Assembly: GCA_009760855.2 (NCBI GenBank)
Contig: WPIO01000036.1
Coordinates: 1,044,001-1,108,000 of the forward strand
Origin: Cristatella mucedo
Lineage: Eukaryota; Bryozoa; Phylactolaemata; Cristatellidae
Direction: 5' to 3'
DNA length: 64,000 bases
Shown here: positions 10,815 through 49,888 of the stretch, in pieces
How the letters are laid out: every line of letters begins with the position of its first letter
How positions within the stretch are numbered: the first letter of the stretch is position 1
The notes under the pieces: model-generated
Seen by the model: the letters and a program-made list of their open reading frames with translations, nothing else
Told to the model about the DNA's origin: nothing
The model's database searches: none
Translations under genes and position numbers: made by a program

Positions 10815-11450
10815 CTTTTGTCGCTGTTGTACTTGAGGCTTTGGAAGCGCGAGTTGAAGTCCGTGGCAGAAGCTGCGAACTCGGCCCCTCCCTCGACGCT
10901 GCCGCGACGTAAACTGGTCTACAGGAACGAGCGGCTATTTAAGGTAACTCTTTGATCGCTGTCGGACTCTGCCACCTTCGGGCTGTCTGCATGCCGCCTG
11001 CCTGCGTACGGATTCAGGAAGTTCGAGTCGTTAGCCGAGCTTAACTGCCCTACGAGTCTGCTTGACCTAGGCCGGGCATCTAGTGTGGGCGAGTATTTGT
11101 AATTTGGCGAATTAACTTGAGGATCCGCATAAGCGCATAATGTCGCCTGTATGAGAATGGCGGCAGTATGCAGTTAAGAGCTGAGATGGCGCTGCAGCGT
11201 CTACTCAGCTCCACACAGCACAACGGCTCACAATTCAAATTTCATCGATACGAGCGACTATGAATTGATGCCGTTCGAGGACTGGCTGGACGAACCTTCA
11301 GCTTCGCAGGCTACGACGCCTCCACCGACCTGCACTCCTGCCGAGTTGGCAAACTATAAGACTCGCCCTGCGTTGATTTCTAGCCGCTTCGCCACTTCGC
11401 TTCAGCCTTTGCATCGTACCGTTGAATGGCGTGCGCCTGTGTAGAAGCGA
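10815..11450 (+). CDS. Possible coding exons of an unidentified gene
   Basis: Not recognised. Two plus-strand open segments look protein-like. One at about 10,815-10,943 ends TLPRRKLVYRNERLFK just before GTAACT, a possible donor. The other, about 11,218-11,447, carries NFIDTSDYELMPFEDWLDEP then a Pro/Thr-rich stretch and SRFATSLQPLHRTVEWRAPV before a stop. The composition suggests a disordered regulatory protein. There is no clear start and no match in the left duplicated block. It may be a separate gene upstream of the degenerate small gene, or chance. Confidence 0.25.
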
Positions 11451-11801
11451 AACAAGGTTTTAGAGATAATCGTCCCATTTGTGGCAACGACGCATTAATT
11501 GGCTTGATGTCGACGAGGCCTTGCGAAATCTGAATTCTCGTTGAGGACAGGTTCTCCTATGCATCTACGAGCGTTCGTGTTGCCTCCTACTGTGGACGGC
11601 TTTGAGCCAGACATTCCCGCTGGGTAGCTCTGAAGGGGTAAGCAGTCGCCTGCCGCGTTATTTAGCGGTTTTATTTACGGTATTCCGAGCACTTTCTTCG
11701 GAAACCGCAGGCTTATTTTAATTCACCCACTGTAGCCAAGGTTGGCTTTCGCGGAAGGTCCCTAATGTTTAAGAGCAGCGTCCACTTTACACAATAAATA
11801 A

Positions 11802-12002
11802 ATCCTAGCTGATTTAACAGCCTCTTTTTGTATAGCGACAGAAGAGCCTTTACGGCTATCACCACCGCTTGCAGCGGCGATAAAGGATCGCCCACCGCAG
11901 GAATCGAACCCACGACCTTGGGACCGAGGTCGTGAAAGCAACCGCCTTACCTAGTGTGCCATCACGGCTCACCAATACCTAGTGTGCCATCACGGCTCAC
12001 CA
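11802..12002 (-). mobile_element. SINE-A copy with duplicated 5' terminus
   Basis: Nearly full-length SINE-A (11,802-11,973) followed by a direct repeat of its last 28 plus-strand bases (CTAGTGTGCCATCACGGC), giving two tandem SINE heads. Confidence 0.85.
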
Positions 12003-12144
12003 ATGCTACATACAGGCTCAGCGTACTACGATTTAATTCTTTAATGACGGCAAAGAGAATGCCCGAGAACCTAGGAGCGCTCAGATCTGCTCGCTTTGGA
12101 TAACAAATTACGTACGACTCTCGTTAGAGCAGTAGTTGGTGTTA

Positions 12145-12235
12145 GTGATAAAGCGCCCTCAGAAAACTCAATCTCTTTCTAGGCGCTTTACATTTACTGC
12201 AAAGGGAAATGCAATTGAATGGTGAGTAATATCAT
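12145..12235 (-). mobile_element. LINE-alpha 3' tail
   Basis: Short minus-oriented tail (GATAAAGCGCCCTCAG, then TCTTTCTAGGCGCTTTAC, then TACTGCAAAGGG). It is absent from the homologous position of copy A. Confidence 0.8.
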
Positions 12236-12774
12236 GTAGATGTATATCTAAAGTAATATCTAGGTCGTTATGCCATCCCAGTCTGTCGAGGAATGACCAA
12301 CGGAATGGCCAAGTTCGGCTTTATTTCTACTCAGGAGTGTCGCGATGCCTTGATGCGCTTGGCACTTGGCAGGTGACCGAGGGCACTGCCACGGAGACGA
12401 CGATCGAGCCGTGCATCTTCGAACACATGCGATCGGTAGAGACGAAATTCATATTCTGCTGCTGCCTTAGAACGCCCTATCGTAAATGGTGCTCATTATT
12501 TTAAAATGTATTTCCAGGACCATGTCTCAAGACCATGCACCGCCCGTTGCCGGTGGAAGGCCAATTTGTGCCACTCCGGAGCCGAATTCATATCTGGACT
12601 TTGACAACGAAGACTGTATCGGTGGACGATAATGGCGCACTCGCTATTTCTCAACCAGCCTCTCAAAATTGCTCGTCTGTTTATTACTGAAGCATTTAGG
12701 GATCACTTTTTCACAACTTGGGCTGGTGGAGCAACTCTTCTGAACGCTTTGCTAATTGTCCCAGTGGCTTACTA

Positions 12775-12780
12775 AATAAA
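12775..12780 (+). promoter_or_regulatory. Poly(A) signal AATAAA, copy B small gene
   Basis: Conserved ACTAAATAAA motif 142 bases past the stop, matching 1692-1697. Confidence 0.5.
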
Positions 12781-12904
12781 AGCACTGGAATAAACATTTT
12801 CGAAATTACATTGTTGCTGCAAATCATGTTAACTAAGCCCTGCATCTACTACTTAGGTGGATAAGGAAAGTTCCTTGCAAGCAAACGGTGCGTAACCGGT
12901 CTGA

Positions 12905-13015
12905 TGTTACTCACCATTCAGTCGCGTTTCCATTTGCAGCAAACGCAAAGCGCCTAGAAAGAGATCGAGTTCTCTGAGGGCGCTTTATCAAGTGCATTAT
13001 TATTATTATTATTGT
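12905..13015 (+). mobile_element. LINE-alpha 3' tail between the convergent genes
   Basis: Plus-oriented tail (TTTGCAGCAAACGCAAAGCG, then the hairpin, then (ATT)n), inserted in the spacer between copy B of the small gene and RAD54; missing in copy A. Confidence 0.85.
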
Positions 13016-13263
13016 TAGCCAAATTCACTTAAGCACGACTGACGTCACAATCGTGACTCGTTGCACTTTTTTCGATTGGAACATTCGACGGTACTAGGCT
13101 CGACTTTTACAGCTTAAATGGAGTGATGAAGGCGATGATCTTGGTATGCTTCTCCTCATATTTTGTGCATTGCTGCTATGACAGTTTTCTGTGGCCCATC
13201 AATGTAGTCTTGTCTAAACTTGTACGGAAACAGTGGTTCCGGAGTGCTTATAAAAATATATGA

Positions 13264-13269
13264 TTTATT
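13264..13269 (-). promoter_or_regulatory. RAD54 poly(A) signal
   Basis: TTTATT on the plus strand is AATAAA on the gene strand, 128 bases after the RAD54 stop codon. It is the best-placed hexamer for the intact gene. Confidence 0.6.
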
Positions 13270-13397
13270 ATACGACTTTATCCTCATACTACATTGCCTC
13301 AACAGAAGGAGAACCAGAAGAATAATTTATGGTTCACTCGTTGCCAGAAAAACTTGGGCTAAATGCTGAGCAGGCAGTGGCTTAAACGACCGTGTGC

Positions 13398-40557
<27,160 letters not shown>

Positions 40558-41289
40558 CCAACAAGCCACTCTCCTCGGTCGACTGACCACAATACTGCCA
40601 GGTCAAGTGGCAGCAGCCAAAATAGAATCATGCACTGCCGCTTGATCTTGCACTAGGAAACAGAAGCAAGAGTGTAATAGCCTGTACATCCCCATGAACA
40701 AATGACTCAAGGAAAACAAGCCAAATGTAAACCGGATACATATAACTATCCCTAGTCATCGGCATGCAACCTCATCAACTTTGAGTTTCGGCATTACAAA
40801 TGCGAGGTGCTGAAGGCACCATTTGCAGTAGGCGGAGCGATTGATGAGGAAGTAGTTAGAGCCACTAATGAGGAAGCAGTCGGCTTGAGGCTTCATTTCG
40901 AAATCACCTGAAATTCATTTTGCTTAACATCAAGACTTCGTCACAGTTAAGATTGCTCGCAGATCATACAAACAAACTACTCTTGCAAAGATCTGATTCA
41001 TGATACGATGATACCTCAGTCATTTTTCAGAAATATAATCATCTCTGCTATCGTTGCTATTAAGTTACAATTTCCCGACGATGTCAACCAACTTTTCAGT
41101 TATAACTACCTTAAGGTTAAACTCTAGACCCAGAGATCTCTTACGGTGGATGAATTTTTAGCAAATTAGAGTGGAGGGATGGAAGGAAGCAGGTCCCATC
41201 TTCTTCTGACCATGAATGTGAATTTGTGGAGATATTCACAACAGGAGCTTTAACTTCCCTTTAATCAGAACTCCTGCGAGTGCCCTTAA
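40558..41289. other. RAD54 upstream region
   Basis: The promoter and 5' UTR of RAD54 should lie here, but no TATA box or other core element could be assigned. No gene recognised. Confidence 0.4.
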
Positions 41290-41760
41290 TCCTCTGCAAC
41301 TGGTGCACAACTAAGCAGCTTGTCTGGTCTGTCATCACGGCATAGCTGCCGTGTCACACCACTTCTGTCTGAGCTTCACTAGCATCCTTTCAAGCATCGA
41401 ATAGATTTTAGGATCCGCCCTCTGGCTTACAGGTCCCTGCACTCGCTTGCAACAGCCTACCTATACGACTTCTTTGCTCCTTTAGATCCGTTATTGCATC
41501 ACTTGCTACTCAGCAACCAGTCCAAGTGCCGTCCATCTTACTACAGTGAAATCATTTGGCAATCGAGCCTTTGGCCCGAAGGCACTCAAAGCCTGGGACT
41601 CACTTCAAGCTATGGTCACTACCTGCAATGACCTGGCATCCAATGCATAGCTCCCTAAAAAACATTATCTTTATTCATATACTATGCAACTTACTGCAAG
41701 AGAATCAATAACCAAGGATTGGCGACTTGCATGGTGTCATGCTTAGACAAGCATGGCATA
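41290..41760 (+). mobile_element. Old LINE ORF2 fragment
   Basis: VKSFGNRAFGPKALKAWDSL and the preceding segment LQLVHN...ACLVCHHGIA follow the ORF2 C-terminal order. A diverged relative of LINE-alpha. Confidence 0.65.
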
Positions 41761-41837
41761 GCAAACGTGGGTCAAACATGGTGGACAGTGACAGCTAGAG
41801 GGGGAAGGGGAGACAGTGTATCAATGTTAAGTGTGTT

Positions 41838-43492
41838 AATAATAATAATAATAATAATGTACTTGATAAAGCACCCTCAGAGAACTCAATCTCTCTCTAG
41901 GCGCTTTAGATTTGCTGCAAAGGGAAATGCAATTGAATGGTAATATCATGCTTGATAAACAACATGAATAACATGGTTAGGGGTGACATGCAGAGGGTCA
42001 GCATGCAAATGTGGTTAGTGGCAGCATGCACTGCTCATAGGACACCCTAAGCTTGGGGCTGGATTAAAAAGCTTGGCTGTTCTAATAGGTGATGCTATTG
42101 TGCGACCTTCACCACGTGCTCGTAATCAAGGTGTCGTGTTCGACAGCTGCCTCAATTTCAAAAGCTTCATTCAGAAGACTGCCTCTACAGCTAGCCATCA
42201 CATCCGACCCCTATCCAAGATTAGAAGCTGTCTCCCAAAGTGGCTTGTAAAAAATTTAACTAGCTCTCTAGTTCTGTCTCGGCTTGATTATTGTAATTCC
42301 CTTTTGGCTGGGCTACCAAAGAAAGCTATTATGCCACTACAGTGGACTATGAATATGGCTGCAAGGCTGGTCTTCAAGTCCCAGCGGTTTGAGCACGTGT
42401 CACCTCTGCTGAAAGAGCTAGGATGGCTGCCGGTTGAGCAAAGAATACAGAGCAAAGTTCTTACGCTGACCCACAAGGCCCCCCACGGCTTGGCTCCTTC
42501 GTACCTAGCTGAACTGCTGCATCAGTTTCAGCCTGTTCGCGCCCTCAGGTCCTGTGTGGACAATAAATTAGCTGTCCCATTCCTCCGCTTAAAGACAGTT
42601 GGCGACAGAAGCTTTAGCTCTGCAGGTCCTAGACTGTGGAACTCGCTTCCACAATTCTTACGCAACGACATCTACTCTCCAACTGCCGACTATGGCACAT
42701 CTTTTTCAGCGGTCCTGAACTGCTACTTCTATGCTACTCACTACCTCAACTGCTCTCCTAACTCTGCTATGCTTCCCACTCTCTCTTTGTTGCGTGAGAC
42801 GAAGTCTGTTGGCTACCGAATGCGTACCGAAAGCTGCTTAGGCTGTGAGTGTGCTATACAAAACTCTCCTGCGTAACACCCACATGGTCTTTATGACTTT
42901 GTGGAGTTACTGACGGAGATACATTACATTACATTACACAGTGTCAGCACGCATAAGCACATCAAGAACGAATCACAGGGACCCACTAAATGCTGTCCTA
43001 AATAGGTGTGTTTTCAAGTTCTTTTTAAATGTGGTCAAGTCAGGGGATGTTCTGACGCAAGTCGGGAGGGAGTTCCAGGATTTGGGAGCATACGAACTAA
43101 ATGCACGGTCTCCAAAGGATTTGAGGTTTGTACGAGGTATTGGTAGACTGTTAGATTCCGAAAAGCGGGTGGTACTATGCTTGGCTTGGTGGGGGGAGTA
43201 GATATTGAGAGATAGGCTGGAGCCAAAGAATCAAGTGACCTAAAAGTGAGCGACAAAACCTTGAAGTCAATCCGTTGCTTGACTGGTAGCCAGAGCAGGT
43301 CGGCGAGAAGTGGTGTGATGTGGCAACTGCAACGCTCACGACAGACAAGCCTAGCTGCGCAGTCTTGCACCAGCTGCAATCGCCTGATCGCACATGCTGG
43401 TAGGCCAGCGAGCAGTGAGTTGCAGAAGTCGAGACGGGATGTCACGAATGCACGGACCCACTTGTACGCGGCATCCTTATCTAAACAAGCAT
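41838..43492 (-). mobile_element. LINE-alpha split by a LINE-beta insertion
   Basis: The 3' part is 41,838-42,030 and the rest is 42,938-43,492; GGCAGCATGCAC at the left joins ACAGTGTCAGCACGC at the right. The minus strand reads MTSRLDFCNSLLAGLPACAI, LLADLLWLPVKQRIDFKVLS, then a frame change before SNPLETVHLVRMLPNPG (shifted SFGD region). Confidence 0.85.
42031..42937 (+). mobile_element. LINE-beta, best copy, with open ORF2 C-terminus
   Basis: An open frame at 42,073-42,876 reads, in order, ARNQGVVFDSCLNFKSFIQK, SSLVLSRLDYCNSLLAGLPK, LGWLPVEQRIQSKVLTLTHK and LKTVGDRSFSSAGPRLWNSL. This is the region after the reverse transcriptase catalytic core of CR1/L2-type LINEs, with no stop inside. The 3' UTR ends GTGGAGTTACTGACGGAGAT then (ACATT)n. 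5'-truncated; the catalytic RT motifs are absent. Confidence 0.9.
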
Positions 43493-44340
43493 TTTCGAAT
43501 TTTCGCTACAAAGAAGAGAGTGCACGACAGGCAGCCCAATGTGGTGCCCAAACGGCAACAGCACCTCCGAGAATAAGATCACAGTTATCTAATTAAAAAA
43601 ATCTGGGACGGAGTGGTTCGTGGCAGCTCCTCTCGCGATCCATGGTCTAAAGCTAGTTTAGAATCGCTGTTTAAGGCGATTCGCAGGGGCAGTGATGGTT
43701 AAGTTTGTTCAAACATGCAAAGTCAGACATGCCTTAAATGGAGGGTACGACCGGCAGGATCGCTAGTGAAAGCCGACGTAAATCGCAAGCTAAGGAAGCT
43801 GCCGATTTCGACAGTGCCCAAGCATAAGCCTCATCTGTCCATGTGCAACTGCTGCCCTAGGTCACGTAGGGCACCGAATGCTACACCGTAAACGTCGGGA
43901 AAGGTACCTTCGTTCCACTTGCTCAGCGCAGCATGGCCACGAGTAGCTTTATATGGTGGCAGGACAGCGCCGGCGGCCTTCAATCCGCTTGCACAAGAAA
44001 TGAAGCATAAACCGCTGCGTAACCCGAACCCACGACCAGGGTCAAGTGCGAGCACTTGGAAGTAAGCTGTGTTAAAACTCGGCGACATAGTTTAGCATGC
44101 TCACGTGACAGGTTGCGTCAGGAGGCATTGCTAAAGTGGGCGAAATTAATAGTCCTTAAAAAAGATACCGACACCTTTGGATTCAAGCAACAGCCAGTTC
44201 AAAGTTACTCATCCTGTTTACTGAAAGGCTACACATTTAATATGCCGCCAAGCTGGTAGAAGCGGCGCATAGCAATACAAGCGCGTTTGCCGAATTCTGT
44301 ACTTCGAGGATGAATAGATCACCGGCTGCCGCAAACACGG
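43493..44340. other. Non-coding stretch
   Basis: No gene or repeat family recognised. Confidence 0.45.
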
Positions 44341-45050
44341 ATTGATGCGGTGCTCTTACCATGGCATTACGGAAGGTTTCGGATTCCGAAAATCTTCGAC
44401 AGTCTCCGGACACCAAACTTCAGCTAGACGGGCGAGGACCAGTAGTGTCCCTATAAAATTTGCTGCTGCGTCAAAAACCATAAAAATGAACAACGCCGCT
44501 TTACCACCACCTAGCGGCTATCATAACGCCCAGCGCGCTTCCGAGCGTCGCACGCGGCGCTACTGGCGGTCCCTTTGAACTAGCGCGGCAAATGCACGCG
44601 CTCAGCGAGCCCATTTTCTCTAATGCGTCTAAGGTGAAGGCTAGTTGGCTGGTTGCATTTACTTAAGTCTGTCTGTGCGGTAAGCGAGCCGTTGGCACTG
44701 TAGTGTGCGCGCGTCTTGGTTTAACTATGCGTTACGTATAATTGTTTTTTGTATGTATGCAAATGCGTTACTTTGCGTCTGGCTGATTGCTCGTTGTGGG
44801 TTTACGGAAGGTCGGGCCGGGGGTGGTGGTATACGCTCCAGTAGCTCCAGCCTACTTTTCGCCGTGTGCCTTGATCATAGCGACTCCCGCATTAAAAGTT
44901 ACGAACGTTTAAGCACCATTTTGTATGTCTCATTTTATTCACACGTACTTGAGACAGTGACGTTCCACTTGTTGCGACGCCCCCAAGCTGTCACCTGCTG
45001 CTTAGCAGCGTTCCCCGGCGTCTAACTCGGGAATCGTTGGCGACGGGGCT
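44341..45050. promoter_or_regulatory. CpG-rich stretch, possible promoter or first exon
   Basis: The 44,490-44,610 segment is dense in CG (for example GCGCGCTTCCGAGCGTCGCA) compared with its surroundings. A consensus donor, TGCG|GTAAGCGAG, follows at about 44,681. It could be a 5' untranslated exon of a plus-strand gene such as the zinc-finger gene, but nothing links them directly. Confidence 0.25.
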
Positions 45051-45358
45051 TGCGCGACGGCACTGTGACCTCGAAAAGTTGCAGGGTATTTTTAGGGACT
45101 CGTGCAGTGTTCTCCTGCTTGCGGAGTTCTGTATCTTGCATGAAATTGTAAATGCAGATATGGCACGTCGTCTCTACAGGAATTTTTCGTCATTTGGTGG
45201 ACCGTAGCTTTACCGTTGGTGCTCAAATGTGACGCTGGATGTCAAAGCAAAAATATGGTGACATCGCTTATGGAATTCGGTTGATCTAAGCTCTATATTT
45301 TCGGCAATTTGTATGCCCGGGCGTTACTCGATGCCTGCCTTTATCGTGCCATTGAATA

Positions 45359-45610
45359 ATGTCCTGCGAGTCTCCAAACGGGGCGAGCCGATCGAGTGGC
45401 GTCCGGCGCTCCTCATTAACTTCGGGTTGTTCGTTTATCGCGTGCTCCACCGAATTCCTAAACTGCCCTTATCAAGTGGGATCCGGCTATAGTAGTGTGC
45501 ACCAGCAGCAGTGCTCTGATCAACAGCTGGAGTTCCCACTCAATGAAACACCTAGCCGCTCCTTGCCCACACAATGCTCTGGCAGCATTTTTAGGTTCGG
45601 GCTGCCTTAA
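45359..45610 (+). CDS. Hypothetical 83-residue ORF
   Basis: ATG-started open frame (MSCESPNGASRSSGVRRSSL, ending FRFGLP), Ser- and Cys-rich, with no recognised domain and no splice or homology support. It may be chance. Confidence 0.15.
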   Translation: MSCESPNGASRSSGVRRSSLTSGCSFIACSTEFLNCPYQVGSGYSSVHQQQCSDQQLEFPLNETPSRSLPTQCSGSIFRFGLP

Positions 45611-46337
45611 GCTTTTGAGCAGTGCAAACGCTCGGGGATGTCTCGCATGATGCTTTGCGGTGATTGATGTGGACGATCCACTTGATGTATGTTGGCACCG
45701 GTGGCACGCCCAATGTTCGGCATGAAGTAGAAGTAGAGCGGGTAGTTAAGCGATCGAACATCATGGGCATGGCTTTGGTGCCACGGTTATTACGCTCATG
45801 CTGGGTCTCGGCTGATATATCACAAGCTGAGCATTGCTCTTACTACAGCCACGGGGCTTTCTAAAAGGGTTTGAAAGCCGACGAGTCGGCTTAACTTGGC
45901 CCGAACTCTTGGCCCGAACTTGATCGGGAGGAGCAGCCTCTGCCCCCCCCCAGTGCCCCTCTGAGCACTCTCTGTGTGCCTGCATCGTGAAGCTGGCCAC
46001 TCGGGGAATCGCAGCTGCACTGGCTCTGTGCATGGTCAGCGTTCAGCTATTTGTGCAGCAAACCATTGTCGTGCTGTAGACTAGACAAAGCCATATTCAC
46101 TCGGACAATGCAGCTTGTTGTGCTTGTCTCTAGCGTGTACAGATCCGAAGCAAAACGTGCCAATTCTGATGGTGAATCTGAAAAGCTCTAAATCTTCGGA
46201 CAGCCTCTGGTCAAGGTGAACGTGTACCTGAGCATCAGTTGATGTCACGTGTTCTTGCCGGCATAAAGCTGTCTGATGTCGTTCGTGCACTGACTGCATG
46301 TGCTCGGGTGTCGTCCGGGTCACACGCTGCGCCTGAG

Positions 46338-46912
46338 CAGAAAAACACTTGCGCTTGAGCTTCACTGGCTCCCTACTATCCCTAGTATCAGACCGATTTT
46401 AAGATCCCTCCTGCGGCCTACAGGTGGCACGAGCCTGTCTCTGTCACACCTCCTTGCTACTCCTTTGTGCTCTTGCACCACCGGCTCCTCAGCTTCTGGT
46501 CGCATTGTCGTTCCTCGAGCTCAATTGACATGTTTTGGGGATAGGGCCTTCAGTTCGTATGCATCCAAAGTCTGGTTCCAACACCTGTTTGGCGCCTGCA
46601 TTGATTTTATACCATTTAAAGAATCAGCCGAAGACACATCTGTTCCACTCAGCTGTCCATGTGCCCCGGTGTCCAAGCTTGTCTGTTCTGTACATGTGGG
46701 CTTTACCTGCTCATCTGTGCTCAACTCAGTGCAAATTGCTAACCAGGGGTCCTACTATATTTTGTGGCCCGAGTTTTTCCCTGTGTTCTTTTGCATGCTT
46801 GTCTCAGCATGATACTTTGCTTCTCATTAACTCGTGATTATTCATTCTCTTGCATCGAGTTGTAAAACACCTGGAGAGAGATTTGGTTCCTCTCAGCATA
46901 CTGTAGAAAAAA
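46338..46912 (+). mobile_element. Old LINE-alpha-like copy
   Basis: LELHWLPTIPSIRPILRSLL, then LTCFGDRAFSSYASKVW, then the UTR and a hairpin remnant (AAACACCTGGAGAGAGATTT). The tail has lost its ATT repeats. Confidence 0.7.
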
Positions 46913-47085
46913 TATCTTTTTTCAACACTGCTGTCGTGTTTATAAAGTTTGTTCGGCATAAAGCTTGACACAATAACGATTTTGGCATCTAGTAGCCAAG
47001 TGCAATGACAAAACGGACTAGCATTACGGAGAGGCTGTGTGGAGCTGTCTGTGGCCAAAATTCGTAACTTTGGTTCGCCAATATA

Positions 47086-47087
47086 TG

Positions 47088-47142
<55 letters not shown>

Positions 47143-47271
47143 TTCATTTGTATAGCACCCTAAGATAACTTAATCTCTAGTCAGGCGCTTCACGTGTGCC
47201 TCAGGGCTCGAGCCCACGACCTCGGCAAGACCTTGGTCGAGGCGAGCACCTTAACCAATGGGCCAAACCAC
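47086..47271 (-). mobile_element. SINE-B with adjoining (GT)n
   Basis: SINE-B at 47,142-47,271 (minus). Its 3' end (AGTTCATTTG on plus) directly touches (GT)n at 47,086-47,141. Confidence 0.85.
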
Positions 47272-47302
47272 ACTAAGCTCGCTGTTAGCTCTGCATAAAA
47301 AA

Positions 47303-47470
47303 AAGCTGATTAAACAGCCTCTTTTTGTATAGCGACAGAAGAGCATTTACGGCTATCCCCACCGCTTGCAGTGGCAATAAAGGATCGCCCACCACAGGAA
47401 TCGAACCCACGACCTCGGGACCGAGGTCGTGAAAGCAACCGTCTTACCTAGTGTGCCATCACGGCTCACC
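47303..47470 (-). mobile_element. SINE-A copy
   Basis: Full-length minus SINE-A with B box GGGTTCGATTCC and the intact 11-bp palindrome at 47,408-47,431. It lies 31 bases from the SINE-B at 47,142-47,271. Confidence 0.85.
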
Positions 47471-48029
47471 TGAATAATCGAACTGTTTTACTAGCAATGC
47501 ATACGAATGATTGTTGTAGCAGCAAACACATAGTTTGGAAGCTTTCTCAGCAGTATGTACACCAATAATCCTATCGCATGGTGATGGATAAATCGCATGT
47601 ATATGATTTTTCTTCTTGATTTCAAAAGCCAACGGTCATCTGGCGAGGTCTGCTTATTTCGTCAATGTATACTCTCCCACTTGCCGATGTAGTTGCTAAG
47701 TATAATATAGGCTTTAATTTTCATTCAAATGACCATCAGCTGTACTTATGCTTTGATCCTTACTTACTTTTCCCCCATCGAACTCTCTTAACTTCCTTGC
47801 AGCTTGTAATGCTGACATTGCACTTGAATGACACCGAATTTTTTGAAACTGAATAGTTATTAAACCGGCTTAATAATCATGGGAAAACCCAGTGCCACTT
47901 ATAATCTGGAAAGCCCGGCCGTCCAAATGGGCTCGGCATATCTCCTGTAGCCTGAACTTTCACTAGAAATGACTGCACCAGCTCCACAGTCGAGTCTGCC
48001 TAATTTCAGCTATGTATCGTTACAAAAAT

Positions 48030-48697
48030 TAGGACTTGCTTGGATTACGGCACTCAGCCAAGCTTGTTCATGATTTCGTGACACCCAGGCTAGACATCTG
48101 TAGCTCACTACTTGTAGATCTTCCTGCCCCTGCTATAACTTGCTTACTGCGTTTGGTGTAAAACTCGGCAGCTAGACTTATCTGTCGCAGATATCGAAAC
48201 TGCCATAATGCATCACTTCACACCGACCTTCACAGGCTTCTCATCAAGCAGCAAACGACTTTGCAAGGTTCTATCACTGACTTGTGGGTCCTCTTTTCCT
48301 CTTGCTCCAGCCTACCTCTCAGAACTACTTCCCAATCTGGCTTTGCATCACACTACCTGCTCTTCTGGCTCAAGTCGTTTCTCTGTGCCTGCAACCGACC
48401 TCAAGTCCTTTGGAGGTTGGTGCCTTTTATTCGCATGCTCCCAAAGCCTGGAAGTCACTCCTGACTGACTTCACAACATCCCTTGGCTTGACGTAATTTA
48501 AAAGCTAAAAACTCATCTGTTCCTCGAGGCATTTATCCGCCTATGTGAATTGCCCTTTTAAGCGCTTGTGCAGGCCAAAATTTGCATTCGTATCCCTAAT
48601 CAATTATGTGCTCTCTTTCCAGCATATGCTATGAGCCGAGAAAGAGATGTAATTCTCTAAGGGTGCTAAAAAAAATTGCATTATTATCATTACACCT
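48030..48697 (+). mobile_element. Old LINE-alpha-like copy
   Basis: LVHDFVTPRLDICSSLLVDL, then QNYFPIWLCI-region in shifted frames, LAPAYLSELLPNLA, LKSFGGWCLLFACSQSLEV, then a hairpin remnant and ATTATT. Several frameshifts. Confidence 0.75.
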
Positions 48698-49740
48698 CGA
48701 CGCAGCTTAGATTGGAAAGATAATGGACACGTGACAAACACTTTGGCGCCAACGACATAATCGTCCTGATGAAAACAGCCATTCCTCTCCAGTTTCCTCG
48801 TGACCGCTGTGGCAGCAGCTACACTTCATTGTATGGCTCAGCCACTTGGAAGATGCTTTGCTGGGTGCAGAGCTTGGCTAAAGCTCTGGTGGCTGGCAGC
48901 TCATTGCATCGCTTTACGGTATTGCCCAACCCTCTGGGTTGATCTCTATGGAGACATCGTATTCCACTGTGCCTATCGTGCATTGCCTAGGATTGTGTTT
49001 GAACAATCGGATAGTCATTCAAGAGAAAGGGCTTTCCTCAGTTTGCTAGTGGCTCACCAAATTTGTGCCAGTTGTTTTTCCACCTACAGGCAAGTGAATT
49101 ATAGCGTTGTGCAATCAGCTTTGGTGACCTGCACTGTATATTTGGCTCTGCAGTGTGTGTCTGTCCCAAGGGTAGCCGGCTGGGTCAAAGTCAGTCATTC
49201 GTTTCTTATTCGTCTTGATATGGGACCCCATTTTGCTTCCTGTGTTTGCTGACACCCGGTCGGCAACTTAACTTGACAAGTAGAGCTGAAGTAGAAGAAC
49301 AGTCGTGTCAGCCCAAAGCCGTAGCTTAGGAGCAGCTTGAAAAAGATGCTCTGAAATAGGGAGCGGCTCGGCGGGTGTCACGTGACGATCTTCCGGCTTT
49401 TGGCCCACCGAGCCGACTTATGAATTGCTGTTAGCTGGCAGTAAAATGGAGAAGCTGCTACCATGGTTTGCCTGGAAGGGTTGGCTTGTTATCCGAACCG
49501 AAATGGCTGTCTCAGTCAGAACCGCTGCACATCTTTTAACTCACAATCACAGAATCGCCCAGCCTCACTCTTTCTCGATTGTGGTTTATGACGTTTCGAC
49601 CTCTCTTGCCAAAGGTGTAACTATTATCCACCACTACTATTGAGTCAGAGTACTTCGGTACAGTGCTGACTCTGCCACGTGGTTGATGCCATTCGAAGCC
49701 ATGTTGTTGTTAGGGAAGCAATGATAGCTGATCAAAATTC
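48698..49740. other. Non-coding stretch
   Basis: A 150-codon open frame at 48,800-49,252 starts at GTG and has no domain; I do not treat it as a gene. Nothing else recognised. Confidence 0.4.
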
Positions 49741-49888
49741 TCTTTATTGTGTGAGATGAAGTCTGTTGGCTACCGAATTCGTTCCGAAAGCCGCTTAGGC
49801 TGTGAGTGGGGGGGAGGCTCCTGCATAACACCCACATAGTCTTTGTGGCTTTGTAGAGTTACAGACAGAGATACATAACATTACATTG
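49741..49888 (+). mobile_element. LINE-beta 3' tail
   Basis: TGTGTGAGATGAAGTCTGTT, CACCCACATAGTCTTTGTGG and ACATAACATTACATT match the end of the copy at 42,031-42,937. Confidence 0.8.

Larger units (their letters stand above)
11559..12632 (+). pseudogene. Small secreted cysteine-rich gene, copy B (degenerate)
   Basis: Homologous to 659-1562. The signal-peptide exon at 11,559 starts MHLRAFVL but has one extra C, so the hydrophobic core is lost. The exon around 12,263-12,350 keeps PVCRGMTNG but has lost the donor. The exon at 12,373-12,435 (acceptor GGCAG, donor TCG|GTAGAG) is preserved. The last exon at 12,518-12,632 has an extra base mid-exon, after which it again matches copy A (EPNSYLDFDNEDCIGGR stop). 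A SINE-A and a LINE-alpha tail have inserted into its introns. Sequencing error could mimic the single-base changes, but the lost donor could not be explained that way. Confidence 0.55.

Noticed and set aside
48800-49252. 150-codon plus-strand ORF
   Set aside because: It starts at GTG, has no recognisable domain or splice context, and lies between transposon remains.
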